DNA from: Siphonodentalium dalli
Taxonomy: Eukaryota; Mollusca; Scaphopoda; Gadilida; Siphonodentaliidae
Direction of reading: 5' to 3'
DNA length: 64,000 bases
Assembly: GCA_032622095.1 (NCBI GenBank)
Contig: CP136064.1
Span: 215,776,205-215,840,204 of the forward strand
The translations under genes and the position numbers were made by a program. The notes beneath the pieces were generated by a model. The model had not been told where the DNA came from, searched no databases, and saw only the letters and a program-made list of their open reading frames with translations. Each line of letters starts with the position of its first letter. Position 1 is the stretch's first letter. This document shows positions 22,451-36,100 of the stretch, in pieces.

Positions 22451-23486
22451 ACCTCAACTTGACGAAATCAAGTTTTCAAGAGGTATTGCTTCCATTGTCC
22501 ATTGTCAGTCAGTCCGCCCGACAACAATGTTTTAGCACACCCTACAGGCCACATCCCTCATCCGATCGTCACCAAACTTTGTATGAATCTTCGGGATGAT
22601 CTCTTTTCCAAATCTTGTTTTAAAAAAACATGGCCACCAGCGACCATCCTGTATCTCTCATTTGAATCCATCGGCACACCCTGCAGCCCATAATTATTGA
22701 CGAAATGTTTTGAAAATTTACAGGCATGTTTGTGATCATCTCTTGATGGGAGCAATTGAATTTGAACGATTTTCTATGAAACAAATGGCTGCCGGCAGCA
22801 ATCTTGTAATACACTCTTTGCATGACTAAATCCTTTGGCACACCCTACAGACCATATTACTTTCCGATCGTCACTAAACTTCATATGGATCTTTTGGGTG
22901 TCCACTAGATGGGAGCCATCGAATTTCCCCCCGAATTTAGTTGAAAAACATGGCCGCCAGTGGCCATCTTTGATTTTGCTCTTTCGTGACTAAATCCTTT
23001 GGCACTCCCTACAGACTACATTACTCATCCTATCGTCAATAAACGTCATATAGAACTAACTTTTAGGTGACCACTAGATGGGCGCCATCGATTTCTTTTC
23101 CGAAATTCGTTAAAAAGGATGGCCTCCAGCAGCCATCTTGATTTTAAAATTTGAATCCATCGACACACACTTCAGTCGGCATTTATTGGAGAATTGGTTT
23201 GAAAAAAATATAAGCATCTTTAGGATCACCACTAGATGCATGGTAGCTTTTGAATTTGAACGATTTTCGATGAAAAACATTACTCTTTGCGTGACTTTAA
23301 AATTTAAATATATACATCAACATTTTGCATCCAGTTCCAAACTAACTTCTTATGGCTCTTCGGGTTGACCTCTGGTATTACTTAGACATTTCAATTTACC
23401 GCATTCTATATTGCTCCATTTACTGTAATATATGACATGATCCCCTTTCCAAGTTGAGCTACAGTGTCATTGACACTTACATTTTA
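22451..23486 (+). mobile_element. Tandem-core element family P, copy 2
   Basis: The 5' hairpin is degenerate ('cctcaacttga...tcaagttttcaagagg'). About six diverged cores follow, with 'ttggcacaccctacag', 'ccgatcgtcaccaaacttt' and 'atggccgccagtggccatct'. The 3' end 'aagttgagctacagtgtcat' plus 'tgacactt' is the same as in copy 1. It is more decayed than copy 1. Confidence 0.65.
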
Positions 23487-23761
23487 AAGTTGACAAATAT
23501 ATCATTGGCCGAGCAATGTAATTTACACGGTGTATATGTACGGGCGTAATCAGGGCCGAATTGGTCACACGATCAACCCCCTCGCTGCCCTATACCACTT
23601 CCATTACGTATACAGAATGTATTAAATCTAATATTTTTTTTATTTAAGACTGTTATCGATTACAAGTCATTCTGATTTGATCTAGCAAATTTCCAAATGA
23701 ATATTGACAATTCAGTTTCTCAAAATAATACAGAATGAATTGTAACTGACAAAAGTCTTAA
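23487..23761. other. Intergenic spacer between two elements
   Basis: No gene or repeat recognised; its right boundary is the TTAA target of the next MITE. Confidence 0.5.
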
Positions 23762-24215
23762 AGGCCCACTTAATTTTTGAGTCTCCGACTATTTTTTTTA
23801 TAGTGACTTGATATACAGTTTTAATAACAATCTATGCCATAAAATATGATTAAAATACTATAATTCATCACTATTTGAAACATCTGTGTCTCAGAAGATG
23901 CCCACAGAGAAATAGAAAACTGCTGAAGACTTCCCCCTCTGGCACCCAGAATGCAACATAATTCAAACCTTTTCAATGAAAGGGGAAGAACTCTATCTTT
24001 AATATATAGAGTTATTCCCCCGCATTGAAAATAATACTGATTTTTACTTCAATCTTGATGACAAAACGCATTGGCAACTCAACAAAAACAACATGTCCAC
24101 AGTTTATTAAACCGGATAAGTTGATAGTACAATGTTTTGGAGCTTCCTCTTTCAAATGGTATATACTATGGCATATATTTTATATAAAGTTATCTGGGGG
24201 TTCGAAAATTAAGTG
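23762..24215. mobile_element. TTAA-type MITE1, right end clipped
   Basis: TTAA (23758-23761) is followed by AGGCCCACTTAATTTTTGAG. The right side reads 'ggttcgaaaattaagtg' and then loses the last bases. It shares 'gatgcccacagagaaatag' and 'aaaggggaagaactctatct' with the copies at 36042 and 52251. Confidence 0.75.
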
Positions 24216-24361
24216 TAAGTAAAAAGTAAAGTTTCCTTTATACATGCAATGTCATACATTCTGTATACGTGGTCGTCGTGGTGGCAGTGTTCAGATTAGC
24301 ATATCGAGGGGACTGATCTCTAGTTGCCTTACTGTTTGGGTTTACAGCGGTTAGCATTTTA

Positions 24362-24975
24362 TTATACCCCCCCGCAACGAAGTTAGGGGGGGGGGTATAC
24401 TGGAGTCAGCTTGTCCGTCCGTCCGTCGTCCGTCCGTCCGTCCGTGGACACAAATTTGTCCGGAGTTTTTTCAGTCGTTTTTTGATCAATTTCCGTGAAA
24501 CTTGGCACAGACATCAACCACCATGGGAACCTGTGCACCTGCGATTATGACGTCTGTCGTCTGTATGACGTCTGTTATCCCCCCTTTTTCGACTTAGAAA
24601 ATTTTCGCAACATATATACTTTTGTCCGAGCTTTTATTCCTACATTTTTTTGTCAATTTTTTTAAAACGTGGCACAGATATTTAGTACCATGGGAACTTG
24701 TGCACCTGCGATTATGACGTCTGTCCGACATTTTTTGTGTGGAGTTATTCCCCTTTTTCGACTTAGAAATTATTTCGCAACATACATAATTTTGTCCAAG
24801 CTTTTATTCCTACATTTTTCGGTCAATAGGTTTAAGATTAGGGTTATGGTTGTACACCTGCAATGGGAACTGTTAATTTATTATTTTAACTAAATGTTTA
24901 CTGACATGTGAAACATCTTAGTATTTTAAAAACAGGGGGGTATCCGTAGTCCCATTGGGACAGTCACACCTCTAG
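24362..24975 (+). mobile_element. Tandem-core element family C (poly-C/G hairpin, CTAG end)
   Basis: The 5' hairpin is TATACCCCCCCGCAACGAAG... closing with GGGGGGGGGTATA, followed by (GTCC)n at 24411-24450. Two cores of ~180 bp follow ('gtgaaacttggcacag', 'catgggaacctgtgcacctg', 'cgattatgacgtctgt', 'cccctttttcgacttag'). The 3' end has GGGGGGTATCC, the palindrome GTCCCATTGGGAC and ...CTCTAG followed by T. The 3' hairpin plus CTAG is Helitron-like. Confidence 0.65.
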
Positions 24976-25681
24976 TTCTCTCTCTATTTATATAGCGCTG
25001 AGAATCAGAATGTTTTTTCAGTACAAGCTATCTGTTAGCACTCTGCAAGCATTAACATTTTGTTACCAACTCGATATAGTTCCAAATTGTTTCGGTGGCA
25101 CTCTGGGAATTACATGCATATCGTCCAAGTGTTAATATGACCATATTATGATTGGCGGGAAAACACAGCAGCCTGGCGGCTAAATTGTTTTCTTTCCTTT
25201 CTCTAAGCAAGGTTCATGCAACAATTATTCACTTGTTTATATTTAGTTGACAGCGAAATATGAAGCGCACTATTATACCAGTACGAATATATCCAAGTAC
25301 CTTTTTAATCATATTCGTCCATTGATCCATTGACAAGTAAAAAATACATTTACAGAAAACACACATAGAGGGCGTAATAATTCGATATATTATAGGATAT
25401 ATAGGATAATATATTCGACCGCTACAAACGCGAAACACCACACGCTACACGGATGATAAGAGTGACTGATATAGGTGAACTACTATGTGATGAGTTTACC
25501 GAAACACATCAAATATTATGATAGTCTCTCGATGCTAGAAAACGACGTGCGAAATAGTCCATTTTTTGTGTGTACTAATTGCCACATTGTGACACTTCGG
25601 GCGGTCTCTATCTCGCGAGAGTGAAGCGACCTAATACTGATTGACCGACGCACGAAACCAAACTTTATATATGAATTGTTA
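24976..25681. other. Intergenic, nothing recognised
   Basis: AT-rich DNA with a few short open frames on the - strand that lack recognisable domains. Confidence 0.4.
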
Positions 25682-25868
25682 TAAGTCTTACTTCTAAGTC
25701 GCGGCCATATTGGATCCATCCAGGCCCGTGCCGCGCATTCAGTGCTCAGGTCAAAGTTCTGGAGGTGCGTACACCTCTAGAACTTCGACCTGTAGCTCTG
25801 AATAGTGAATACGCGGAACGAGGCTGTGTGGATCCAATATGGCCCGACTTGGAAAAAAGGCTTATTAC
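25682..25868. mobile_element. Fold-back MITE (GCCATATTGGATCC arms)
   Basis: The left arm includes 'gccatattggatcca' (about 25703-25718) and 'ggtcaaagttctggaggtg'. The inverse 'cacctctagaacttcgacc' and 'tggatccaatatggcc' follow. The centre is GGAGGTGCGTACACCTC, so the whole element forms one hairpin. Only one copy was seen. Confidence 0.6.
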
Positions 25869-26087
25869 TATGGCATCGTATATATACAAGGATCCTGGGT
25901 GTCTTAACTTGAACATATACGTGCATTCGCATGACTGATCAAATTATAACATCAGACATATTCTTGCGTCTTGATGAAGTAAGCTCACTGTTAATTGTGT
26001 AGATATTCATGCTATATATATACTATATATTATGTTATTTTGTAATTGTTTCTTCGCATATTATCGTATACATTGAGTCTAATAGCC

Positions 26088-26099
26088 AATAAATTTATT
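26088..26099. promoter_or_regulatory. Palindromic AATAAATTTATT, possible two-way poly(A) signal
   Basis: It contains AATAAA on both strands and lies between the convergent Rab genes. It is 4.1 kb beyond the stop of the + gene and 0.9 kb beyond that of the - gene, so use by either is uncertain. Confidence 0.2.
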
Positions 26100-26171
26100 T
26101 TGAGCAACACAAGTTATTATGGACGCAGTCATATCAGAAGAAGAGAATTGGAAAGGGGATAGAAATATTGA

Positions 26172-26238
26172 ACCCAACCCAGTAATACTTATCCTATAAA
26201 TAGTATCTATATAGATTAAGTATTACTGGGGTGGGTAA
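26172..26238. repeat. Short inverted repeat
   Basis: ACCCAGTAATACTTA and TAAGTATTACTGGGGTGGGT form arms of ~15 bp around ~30 bp. It resembles the ends of a small MITE. Confidence 0.4.
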
Positions 26239-26562
26239 CTTTTTTTTCTGCATGGGGATCTGTGCATGGGATGGGAGTCTCCAAAATGGCCACCGATAAT
26301 TTCGAAATTGACTGAATTTTAAGCAGTATAAATATAGCGTATTCAGATCGAACAGATCTCATTCATCGGAATTTTGGGACCACTATTAACCCTTCCATGA
26401 CTGGAGCTTCCTGGAATTTTGCGAAAACCCTGCATGTGCTAATGTATTCTCTTATAAATATGCGAGTCTCCATATTTAAGAAAATATATTGGTCTGACAA
26501 TATTTACCTTGACCTTGAAAGCCAGTGCATTCCCATATATATGCGAGGCTCTCTACGGGAGA

Positions 26563-26567
<5 letters not shown>

Positions 26568-26594
<27 letters not shown>
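26568..26594. repeat. (AT)n microsatellite
   Basis: About 13 uninterrupted AT dinucleotides. Confidence 0.9.
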
Positions 26595-26596
<2 letters not shown>

Positions 26597-27007
26597 AGAT
26601 TTCACTGTTACAGGTTGTGGTATTTGACTTTCTGATCCATGGCGGTTTTTGGATACAAATAACTAACGTAATTATCGATTTTCGTCACATTCATGTCCGG
26701 TTCCGGGGATCAAAATAGGACCATACACATGAAATACTTATAGACTAACTATATATATGCTCTGCAAACAATTATTGAAGTCATTGAAATGTCCCACGTT
26801 TTTCTTGACGAATAGCACGACAGATTATAAAGCAAGTTTTAAAACAAATTCTGTCGGAAATACGACGGGTCATAATAATTTCAGAGACATATTCGTATAC
26901 ATATTCAATTTATGATTTAGACAATTATCTTAATATCATGTATTTGACACAATGAATGTTCGATTTTGGCCATGGCTTCTGGGGCTATTTTCAGTACACG
27001 TTGCATG

Positions 27008-27123
27008 TCATCTGCAGCAGCGTTTTCCTTTCGCATCGGCCCCAATTGAAGCCGAAAGAATGATAGTGTTCTGTGCTTCCGACCGAGATAAATTCTCTGC
27101 TGCCTTTTCGAAAATAACTTTTG
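27008..27123 (-). CDS. Rab gene 2, exon 5 (C-terminus)
   Basis: 116 nt including TGA. It encodes AKVIFEKAAENLSRSEAQ, a Ser/Ile/Ala-rich stretch and KGKRCCR. The Cys pair one residue from the end fits Rab geranylgeranylation. The acceptor is TTATTTCAG. Confidence 0.85.
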
Positions 27124-30100
27124 CTGAAATAAAAACAAAGAGAAATGCCTGTTTCGTGATTTAGTTTGAACAATTATTTAATTAAATTTGCGACATCCGT
27201 GAAGGATTTTTATTTATCTGGGATTCAGAGATTCAGATGTTTATTACGCCTTTCGTCGCATTTGACATAACAGGCAATTCAATTTCAAACAGTGTACATA
27301 ATACATAATATAAATGTGAGGTGACATAATATACATAGTCACAATACACACAATATAGGTTGGAGTAATTAGTGTACTACATGTACTTGGTATATTGATT
27401 GAGGGTATAGCTATCAGATGTGGTGTTTAAAGTAAGTGGGTCGGGGTGTTGTGGGAGTCAACTGTCTTTTATCAAGACTATTTTAGATTGTTCATATATA
27501 TTTATATATCGTGGTGCATTAATGATAGCCTCGGGAGTGCAAAACAATTTCTAGGGCTTTCTTTATAAATAGTGAAAGGTTTCTGATCGTGTGATTATTG
27601 CGGGAAGTAAAGAGCTGCTGTAGTTTAAGAACATTTGGTCTTCTGAAGTAATACGGCTTGATAAATTTAATTCTGAGGTCATTTAGAAATAAACATTTCT
27701 GTATGCGGGCAAACAACACATATAGTTATGTGAAACGTCATCGCAGGCCTGATAGAAAGCGTTGTTAGTTTCACGTCGAATTTATTGATTTTATGTTTTA
27801 TGGAGGTTTTGTATCAACTATAATAGATATAATCTGCAACTCGTCCCCAGTTTATAGCGAATTTTACAAAATTCCTCCAGTAAATTAGACCTGGACCGAG
27901 CCTTTCGCTATAAACTGGGGGACGCGAGTTGTAGATCCTCTATATACTAATACACAGTTTTAAAAGATAAATAATTTTAGATTACCTAGTTTGTGAAAAA
28001 GTGATTCGATATTCTCTCCAGTCTTTGCAGATGTTTCGACGAATAACATGTTTCTCATCTCTGCAAGGGATTGTCCTTCCTGCAAAAAAAAATGTTGTTC
28101 ATTTTGTGCATATCATTTACTGCGACTGTGTATTGGGACATATAGAAATTACAAGAAAACCATAGTCAGAAATGGTAACGTGTTCAAGATCATATATTAT
28201 ATACCCCTGATTGTAATTATAGAATATAAAATATATTGGTTTCACGAATGACCAACTCATAGAATTAATCGCCTTGCACTTCTTGGCATCCGAATAACAT
28301 TTGAAATTGAAATTGAAATTCCCAACTTCACCTTTTACCGGACTCGGCCTCCGGGTCGCAGTTCGACTTTTAATCCGTCCAAAAATTCCCATTCTATAAA
28401 TAAAACGCCCATGCGCCCACTGTATACCAAGAAACAGCGAAACATTATACACGCGGAGCGCGGAATAAGATCGCAATAAAGTAGACATATATAATTATAT
28501 ATATTAGTTTGGCCTGTAATACAATGTAAATTTTTGTTAGACATTGTTCAAAAATACTCGACTTGAATGTGGTCATACTAATAGTTGCATCCCGGCTGTG
28601 CTTCATCCATAAAATATGTTGGAAACTGAGACTATTCATTCTGGACTCCTTGATCTATGACCTCAGAGTCGTTATTTCGTGAGAAAATCTGGATTCAGAT
28701 TACGGATTAGACCACGTACGACGTGGTTTGGTAAATGAACAGACATCGTTTGCTGGCTTGTATATCATTATTTGGAATAGTTAGTCAAAAGAATCCTGAC
28801 TTGCCTCACATATGAATGACTGTACAGCTAAGAAAATTGTATCAAAGTTCGGGGGGGGGGTCGAGACACCCCAACCAACCCCTGTCGCCACGTCCCTGTA
28901 CAACTGACAAGTTTCGTGTGTTCTCCACAACGTCTTCGGAATTTGATTAAGGAGATCTAGAGCTGTTAGAAATGATTGCCATGTATACACATAGAAAAAA
29001 AGCATGACTTTCACAACAAACATGAACATTATAAATATAAGATACAAATTTTACTTGTGTCAAATACATGAGCCATGTTTGACGCTGGGAGAACATTAAA
29101 GGTACTCAATCCGAATTAACGCTCGAAAATTACTATTAATATTTTATTCGAGCCGGGGAACCCACCCATCAAAGCTAGGATTTATCATATATCGATGTTT
29201 GAAATGTATTATATTAATTATAGTGGCCCAGTAAACTGTCGACGAGAAGAACTTATCTGACCAAATAGCAAAAGAAGATCGATAACTCTAAAATCCAGTG
29301 GCTTTTTGACAGATATTTGACAACCGGCAAAATTTCGTTGAACAAAACGTTGATAAACAACAGGTTTAGGCAATTTTATACTATAGTTGACTGTGGTTAG
29401 CATTATTTTTGGGCAATTAATCGATTCTGATAACTGAAACGTAGAATCGGATTGAGTACCTTTAAACATAGAATCGTGGATTTCAAAATCCGTGTAATCT
29501 CGATTTAGCCCCGCCCCTTAATCGGTTTAGGATTCTGAATCCAGATTCTCCCACCAAATAACGACTCTGGGCCAAGCTCTGAAACGGTACGGAATCATTC
29601 GACAAACCTCGTCAGATTCCGTCACCGTTTCCTGAGAGGTCATAGGTCGACCCAGAATGGGTACGGATTCTGACGAGGTTTGCCGAATTTGAGACTATTC
29701 TTTTATTCTGAACGGATCTAGCCCAGTTCGTAAGCTCCTCCAGCGTCGTCATCCTCTCGCGGATTCCGATTTTGGTAGATATTAGATTGTCGGGCGATTG
29801 AATTAAAAGCCCACTTAATTATACACAACATATCCCATATTATATACCATTTGGAAGAGGAAACAACAAATTATATATTCCACCAGAATATGGAACAGCT
29901 GTGGCCTTGGAATGTCCACCAAGTGATAGAGGTTCTCAGATTCATTCAAAGACCCCCCCTTTGTTAACCCAGAATGCATCAGAATTCAAACTAGGAGATA
30001 GAGTTATTCCCCTTCCATTGAGAATAATATACTTTATAGTACAGTCTGGATCAAAATTAATCACAGAACACACCTCAGTACCTCGACAAAAACAATTTTC

Positions 30101-33100
30101 CCAGTTTATTCGACCGGATCAGTTGATAATACGATGATTTGGAGCTTCCTCTTTCAAATGGTATATAATATGGAATATGTTGTATATAATGTGATCTGGT
30201 GGTTCGGAAATTAAGTGGGCCTTTAAGAGGTATTCTATGAATACTTATTAGTAGTTATTACATGGATATGACAATTGTGGCATAAATTGAAAGTTTCAGC
30301 ATTAAATATATGCATAGCTCAAATGAAATAAAATATTAAAGCGTCGCTAATTTCATTCATGTTTTGATATTTTGTTGTTGTAATATATACGCGGCTTCTG
30401 CTTTATGCGAAAAGCATCCGACTGGGATGCTATTACTCGGTATTGCCACATAAGATGTCCATTTAAATGTTCAAGTTGAAGTAAATATAACCAGTAACAA
30501 CCCAATTTAGCGTGGATGACAAGTGAAACGAGTTGCTGAACTAGAATTCAGCTGCATGGAGATATCTCTTTCTTTTTATTTGGGTTAATTGTACTGATGA
30601 CACGAATTCAAATTGTGCGATCGCAATCAGATATGTTTGTCCCCCGAATAAAGTAAGATGACCATTGTAATCAGCCGCTTCCGTCTGTACATGTGTCCGT
30701 CCGATTCATTGTCCGGACGTTAACTCCCAGTTCAAATTATCCAATCGAAACGAATCTTTGTATGAGGAATAATCATCACATTATTGAGGTTAAGTTGGAT
30801 TATAAATGTTACCCGATTAGTTTTGTCGGATTTGGCCCTTTGTGACTTTGCAATTTTGCATGTCATCCTGATAATAACTACGGTTTGTATTATCCGTTCG
30901 GAAGGAAACTTGGCATCAGTAAACATCACATTATTGAGGCTAATTTCGATTTATATCAGTGTTAATTTATTGGTCTTTTCGGACATAACTATTGCAATTT
31001 TTCGTGTTTTCCTGATGACAACAGTTAATATCAACTGATCGAACGAAAGTTGGTATGAGGAATATCCATCACATTATTCAGGTCAAGTTTGAATATGGTT
31101 CATGTCCGATGATTTTTGTTGACTTAAAGGCCCACTTAATTTTCGAGTCGCCGATTATTTTTTTTATAGTGACTTGATACACGGTTTCAATAACAATCTA
31201 TGCATAAAATATGATTAAAATACTATAATTCATCACCATTTGAAACATCTGTGTGTCAGAATATGCCCATAGAGAAATAGAAAACCGCTGAAATCATTAC
31301 CCCCGTTTTGGCTCCCAGAATGCAACAGAATTCAAACCAAATATGTATTTTCAATAGAAGGGAAATAACTCTCTCTTTAATTTTAAGATATAGAGTTATT
31401 CCCCCCTCCATTGAAAATAATGCAATTTTTACTACAATCTGGATGACAAAAACATGTCGGTAACTCAACAAAAACAACATGTTCACATTTTATTACACCC
31501 GATAAGTTGATAATACAATATATTGGAGCTTCCTCTTTTAAATGGTATATAATATGGCATATATTTTATATATGTGATCTGGGGTTCGAAAATTAAGTGG
31601 GCCTTTACAGTTTGCCGATTATTTTGTTGTCCGGATATTAAAAACTTGAATATTAGTCAACATATAATTTGATGATATTTGGTATGTATAGACTTCATAT
31701 GTGAAAGTCCCGATCAAGTTCGAACTTGAATCCGATTCGACTATTTCTGGTCGAGTTATGCCCCTTTTCGACTTATAATTGGCCAATTATTTTGTTGTCA
31801 TGGTCCGGACGATAACTCAAGTTATGATTATCCGATAGCGTTAAAATTAGTATTTGGAAATGAAAATACATGAAACATGAAAATACAGGTCAAGTTCGAA
31901 TTTCTGACGGAGTTATGCCCCTTTCGACTTATAATTGGCCAATTATTTTGTTGTCACGGTCCGGACGATAACTCAAGTTATGATTATCCGATAGCGTTCA
32001 AATTTAGTATATTTGGAAATGAAAATATATGAAACATGAAAATACAGGTCAACTTCGAATTTATGACGGAGTTATGCCCCTTTTTTTTTCTCGAATTTGC
32101 CGATTATTATCCTGGTATCTAATCAAATATAGTAACAACGTAGACAGTTGGAAGCACAGTTGATTCAATGCCAGAATCAAAGTTCTCATTTCTAAAAAAG
32201 CCACCGGTCAAATAAAGCATGCGCATGAACTTATTCGGGGGGACTTGTGGCCTGGCGGCCTTTTATTATTTGTTTCATTTGGTTACGGGGTAGTCCAGAT
32301 GGCTACTAGCTATGTAGCGCATTGGCATTCGGATGCGTGACATGTTGTATATGTATTACTTCTGCAATAATTGTTTTCTCGAAAGTATTGACGGAACTTG
32401 CTAAAACCACACAGGGAACTGGTCTAGTCGTGTTGTACATTATTATTACTTACGACTTCAGCAACTTGTCTCTTGTGAGAGAGGTCTGACTTGTTCCCGA
32501 CCAACATAATGACCGCTTCTTCTGGTGCTTTATTACAGACTTCATCCAACCAGCTAGTCGCATCGAGGAAGGTTTCCTAAAATAAATGTGATATAATTGC
32601 ACCCATCTCTGTTGTTCATCGACATAATTTCCAAAATTTGAAAATCCTATCTGTACCGTGTTTATAGTTGAAACTTCAAAACTGCAAGTATATATGTTGA
32701 ATTCAAAGTTATCCAAATGGTAGAAACATGTAATAAAACAAATCACACCATTTTTTTCAGAACAATTATAACATTATAGGTTCCGCCCCATCCACGCTTA
32801 CCGATATGTGTTATCCCTTCCATGACTGGAGGATCCTGAAATTTTGCGAAAACCCTGTGCCAATGCATTATCTTATATAAGCGGGTTTCCAATAGGGAGT
32901 CTCGTATATATATAAGACCATACAAGCTCCCACTATGAAAGTGTTAAACGTAGAAGCAAAGGACCACTTAATTTTCGAACCACCAGATCACATTATATAC
33001 AACATATTCCATATTATATACAATTTGAAAGAGGAAGCTCCAAATCATTGTATTATCAACTGATCCGGTCGAATAAACTGGAACATTGTTTTTATCGAGG

Positions 33101-36100
33101 TACAGAGGTGTGTTCTGTGATTAATTTTGATCCAGACTGTACTATAAAATCTATTATGCTCAATGGAAGGGGAATAACTCTATCTCTTTATTTGAATTCT
33201 GATGCATTCTGGGTTAACAATGGGGGAGTCTTGGAATGAATCTGAGAACCTCTATCACTTGGTGGACACTCCAAGGCCACAGCTGTTCCGTATTATGGTG
33301 GAATATATATATATTTTTTATTCCTCTTCCAAATGGTATATAATATGGAATATGTTGTGTATAATGTAATCTGGTCATTCGAAAATTAAGTGGGCCTTTA
33401 AAATTAGGTTCCACCATTCTAACCAAGAACTGAGTTGCTATTATAGAAGGCCGCGAAAAACGTATTCTGGTTCCACTTGTGAGACAGTTTGTAGAACTGG
33501 TTCCGATTATTTTTACTGTGGATATAGTGGCTCAATGTATGTTAGCTCACAATCAGTCAATCAATCAACCGACCAACCAATCAATTTATCAATACTCCCC
33601 CACCCACTCATACATACACGCATGCATAATGGGGATGCTTGGGTGCCATATTTTGTATCTTTTTAGATACCGTACCGTATGATATAATATATTCTCAGAA
33701 ACATCGTCACATGACGAATGACGGTCAAAGGAAGATCAAACAGCCATATACATTTTGAAAGCATATACTAGATTACATTTGAGACATAAATAATTCACTG
33801 ACTGACCCTCTGTGTTATGTCATACACGATTAGTGCCCCTCTGGAATCACGCAGATACATTGGCACCAAACTCTTGTATTTTTCTTGACCAGCAGTGTCC
33901 CACAGCTGCATCTTCGTTTCTTTGCCAGCAGCAACAATTGTTTTCTGTAAGAAGCTCCCTGCAATCACAACCAGGACAATTAGATTGGGCCTCGTTTGCT
34001 GTCGTGTACAGCGACGGTGGAGTTGGTTGGATTCCAGAATAATTCTGATACTCCGGTCAGGCAAGTTTTCAAATTTCTTTAAAGTCACTGCACGGGCTGG
34101 TGTTTTATGTGTCCAATGGGGTGATTAATCAGAGCAATTAACTCTCTCTCCCTACCTACCTCCCCTCACTCCTCTCGCTCTCTCTCTCCCTCCCTCCCTC
34201 CATCCCTCCCTCTCCTCGCTCGCTCTATGCTATTTTTACGTTACGGAGAAACTTAATTGTCAACGTTGTGATACAGAGAAAACCAAATCACTTATTCAAA
34301 AAAAAAACAAAAAACATTTCTACATGCATATCAGCTGCTCAGTCACAGACTAACCAACGCTTTGAAAGATTTATAGCGACATTTTCTATATATAAGTGGG
34401 TAAATATGTAGATTAGACTAAATGCCAGACCGATTAACAACAACTGTGATTGACCCCCTACCATGGCGCCTGACGCATGGCGATTACCATATACGAGCAT
34501 CATATTAATCACGCAACAACCCAGTCATTTAAAGGTATTCAATCCGATTAGACGCTCCTAAATTACTATTTCTTTGGCTTTGGGGGTAAAAAAATTGATT
34601 CGAGTCGAGGAACCCACCCTTCAAAGCTCAAACGGACAAATTGCGGTTTTAAGATGGATAATTCGAAAATCAATTGGTTACTATTAACAACAATAACCGC
34701 TTGATTTTAGAGATATCCATCTTACACCCGCAATTTGTCTGTTTGAGCACGTGGAAGTGGACCACATCTCCTAACATTAACAAACTTCAAAAATCGATAT
34801 CTGATCACTCAGCTTTGAAGGGTGTGTTCCTCGACTCGAATCAAATATTGTTTCCCTAACACTATCTTCTTCCTTGTGTTCGCCCCTAACTAAAATTATG
34901 TTATATATCTCCAATTATCCAAAAAAAAATATTTCCAACCCTTCCCGTCTGAACTACCCCTCCCTATAACTTATTTGGGACGGGGAATGTACCCAAAGAG
35001 GAGAAGACTTCATATAAGCCCTTGTTGTCCGATCCTCGTTTCCATATATGCGTATGTGTGTTATCTGTATATTATGTTATTTGTTTGGATTTGGAAATAA
35101 CAACATGTTTACACTAAATGTCAGACCACTTTATACACTCCAATAAATGTGCACTATAGCAAAGCAACCACACTTACAGTACAGTATCAGCTCAAATATT
35201 GAACTTTCATCTTCCGTTCAAGATTAAAGCAAAATCTACTCTACGCATTGATTTCAGTGTATGTTTGTGTACGCAAGTGTACGGGTGTTTCGATTTCACC
35301 ATATGACGTGAATACTTATTAAACCAGCGCGATTGCGTTCAATAATAAATGTCGTGTGCTGTCAATTTACTCAAAGTCGTGCATGTTCTTTATTTTAGTT
35401 TCGGAATATCTTGGAAGGACCAAAGCCTTGAAATATAGGGTGTCTGTCATTTGCAGAATGAGGTCCCCAGAGTGTGAATTTAGTGACGATATCCGCACAG
35501 CGGGCTAACATCACCAAATTCACCCTCTGTTGACCTCATTCTGTTATAGGTCTCAAATACCAGTTGATGCCTGTAAGCATCCAAACTAATTAAGGTCATC
35601 ACAATAACCTTGCGAAATTCAAAAGAATTCAGAGACAAAAACAGGAAGTTGACAGAAGGTTAATCACGTTTAGATGCCACAGTGGCTCGGCTTGCAAGGT
35701 GAATGGCATCGCATGTTGACATGACCCGCATACTGATGGCGATCGAAGCTGGTTAGATTTTCGAATAGTGCGGAATTGTGATACATGCAAGTATAGGCGT
35801 TACCATATCTGAGTACCAGGGAAAATCTCCCTGCAAGCTTATCGGGGCGGTGGTTTCCACGTGCGGTGGTGTGATTTCCCAGTGAAACCAAGGGTGTTCT
35901 GAACGAACTGTGAATGCCAAACCATGACAAAAGCTTAGCTTTGCACCACCAACTTGAACTAAAATATATTCATCATGTGAAATAAACATAAATAGAAAAA
36001 TAGAACATAAATAGATATAGGAATAATTGATCAATTGTTAAAGGCCCACTTAATTTTCGAACCCCCAGATTACTTTATATAAAATATATGCCATATTATA

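Noticed and set aside
28300-28400. tRNA-derived SINE head
   Set aside because: One B-box-like stretch only; no A box at correct spacing and no cloverleaf.
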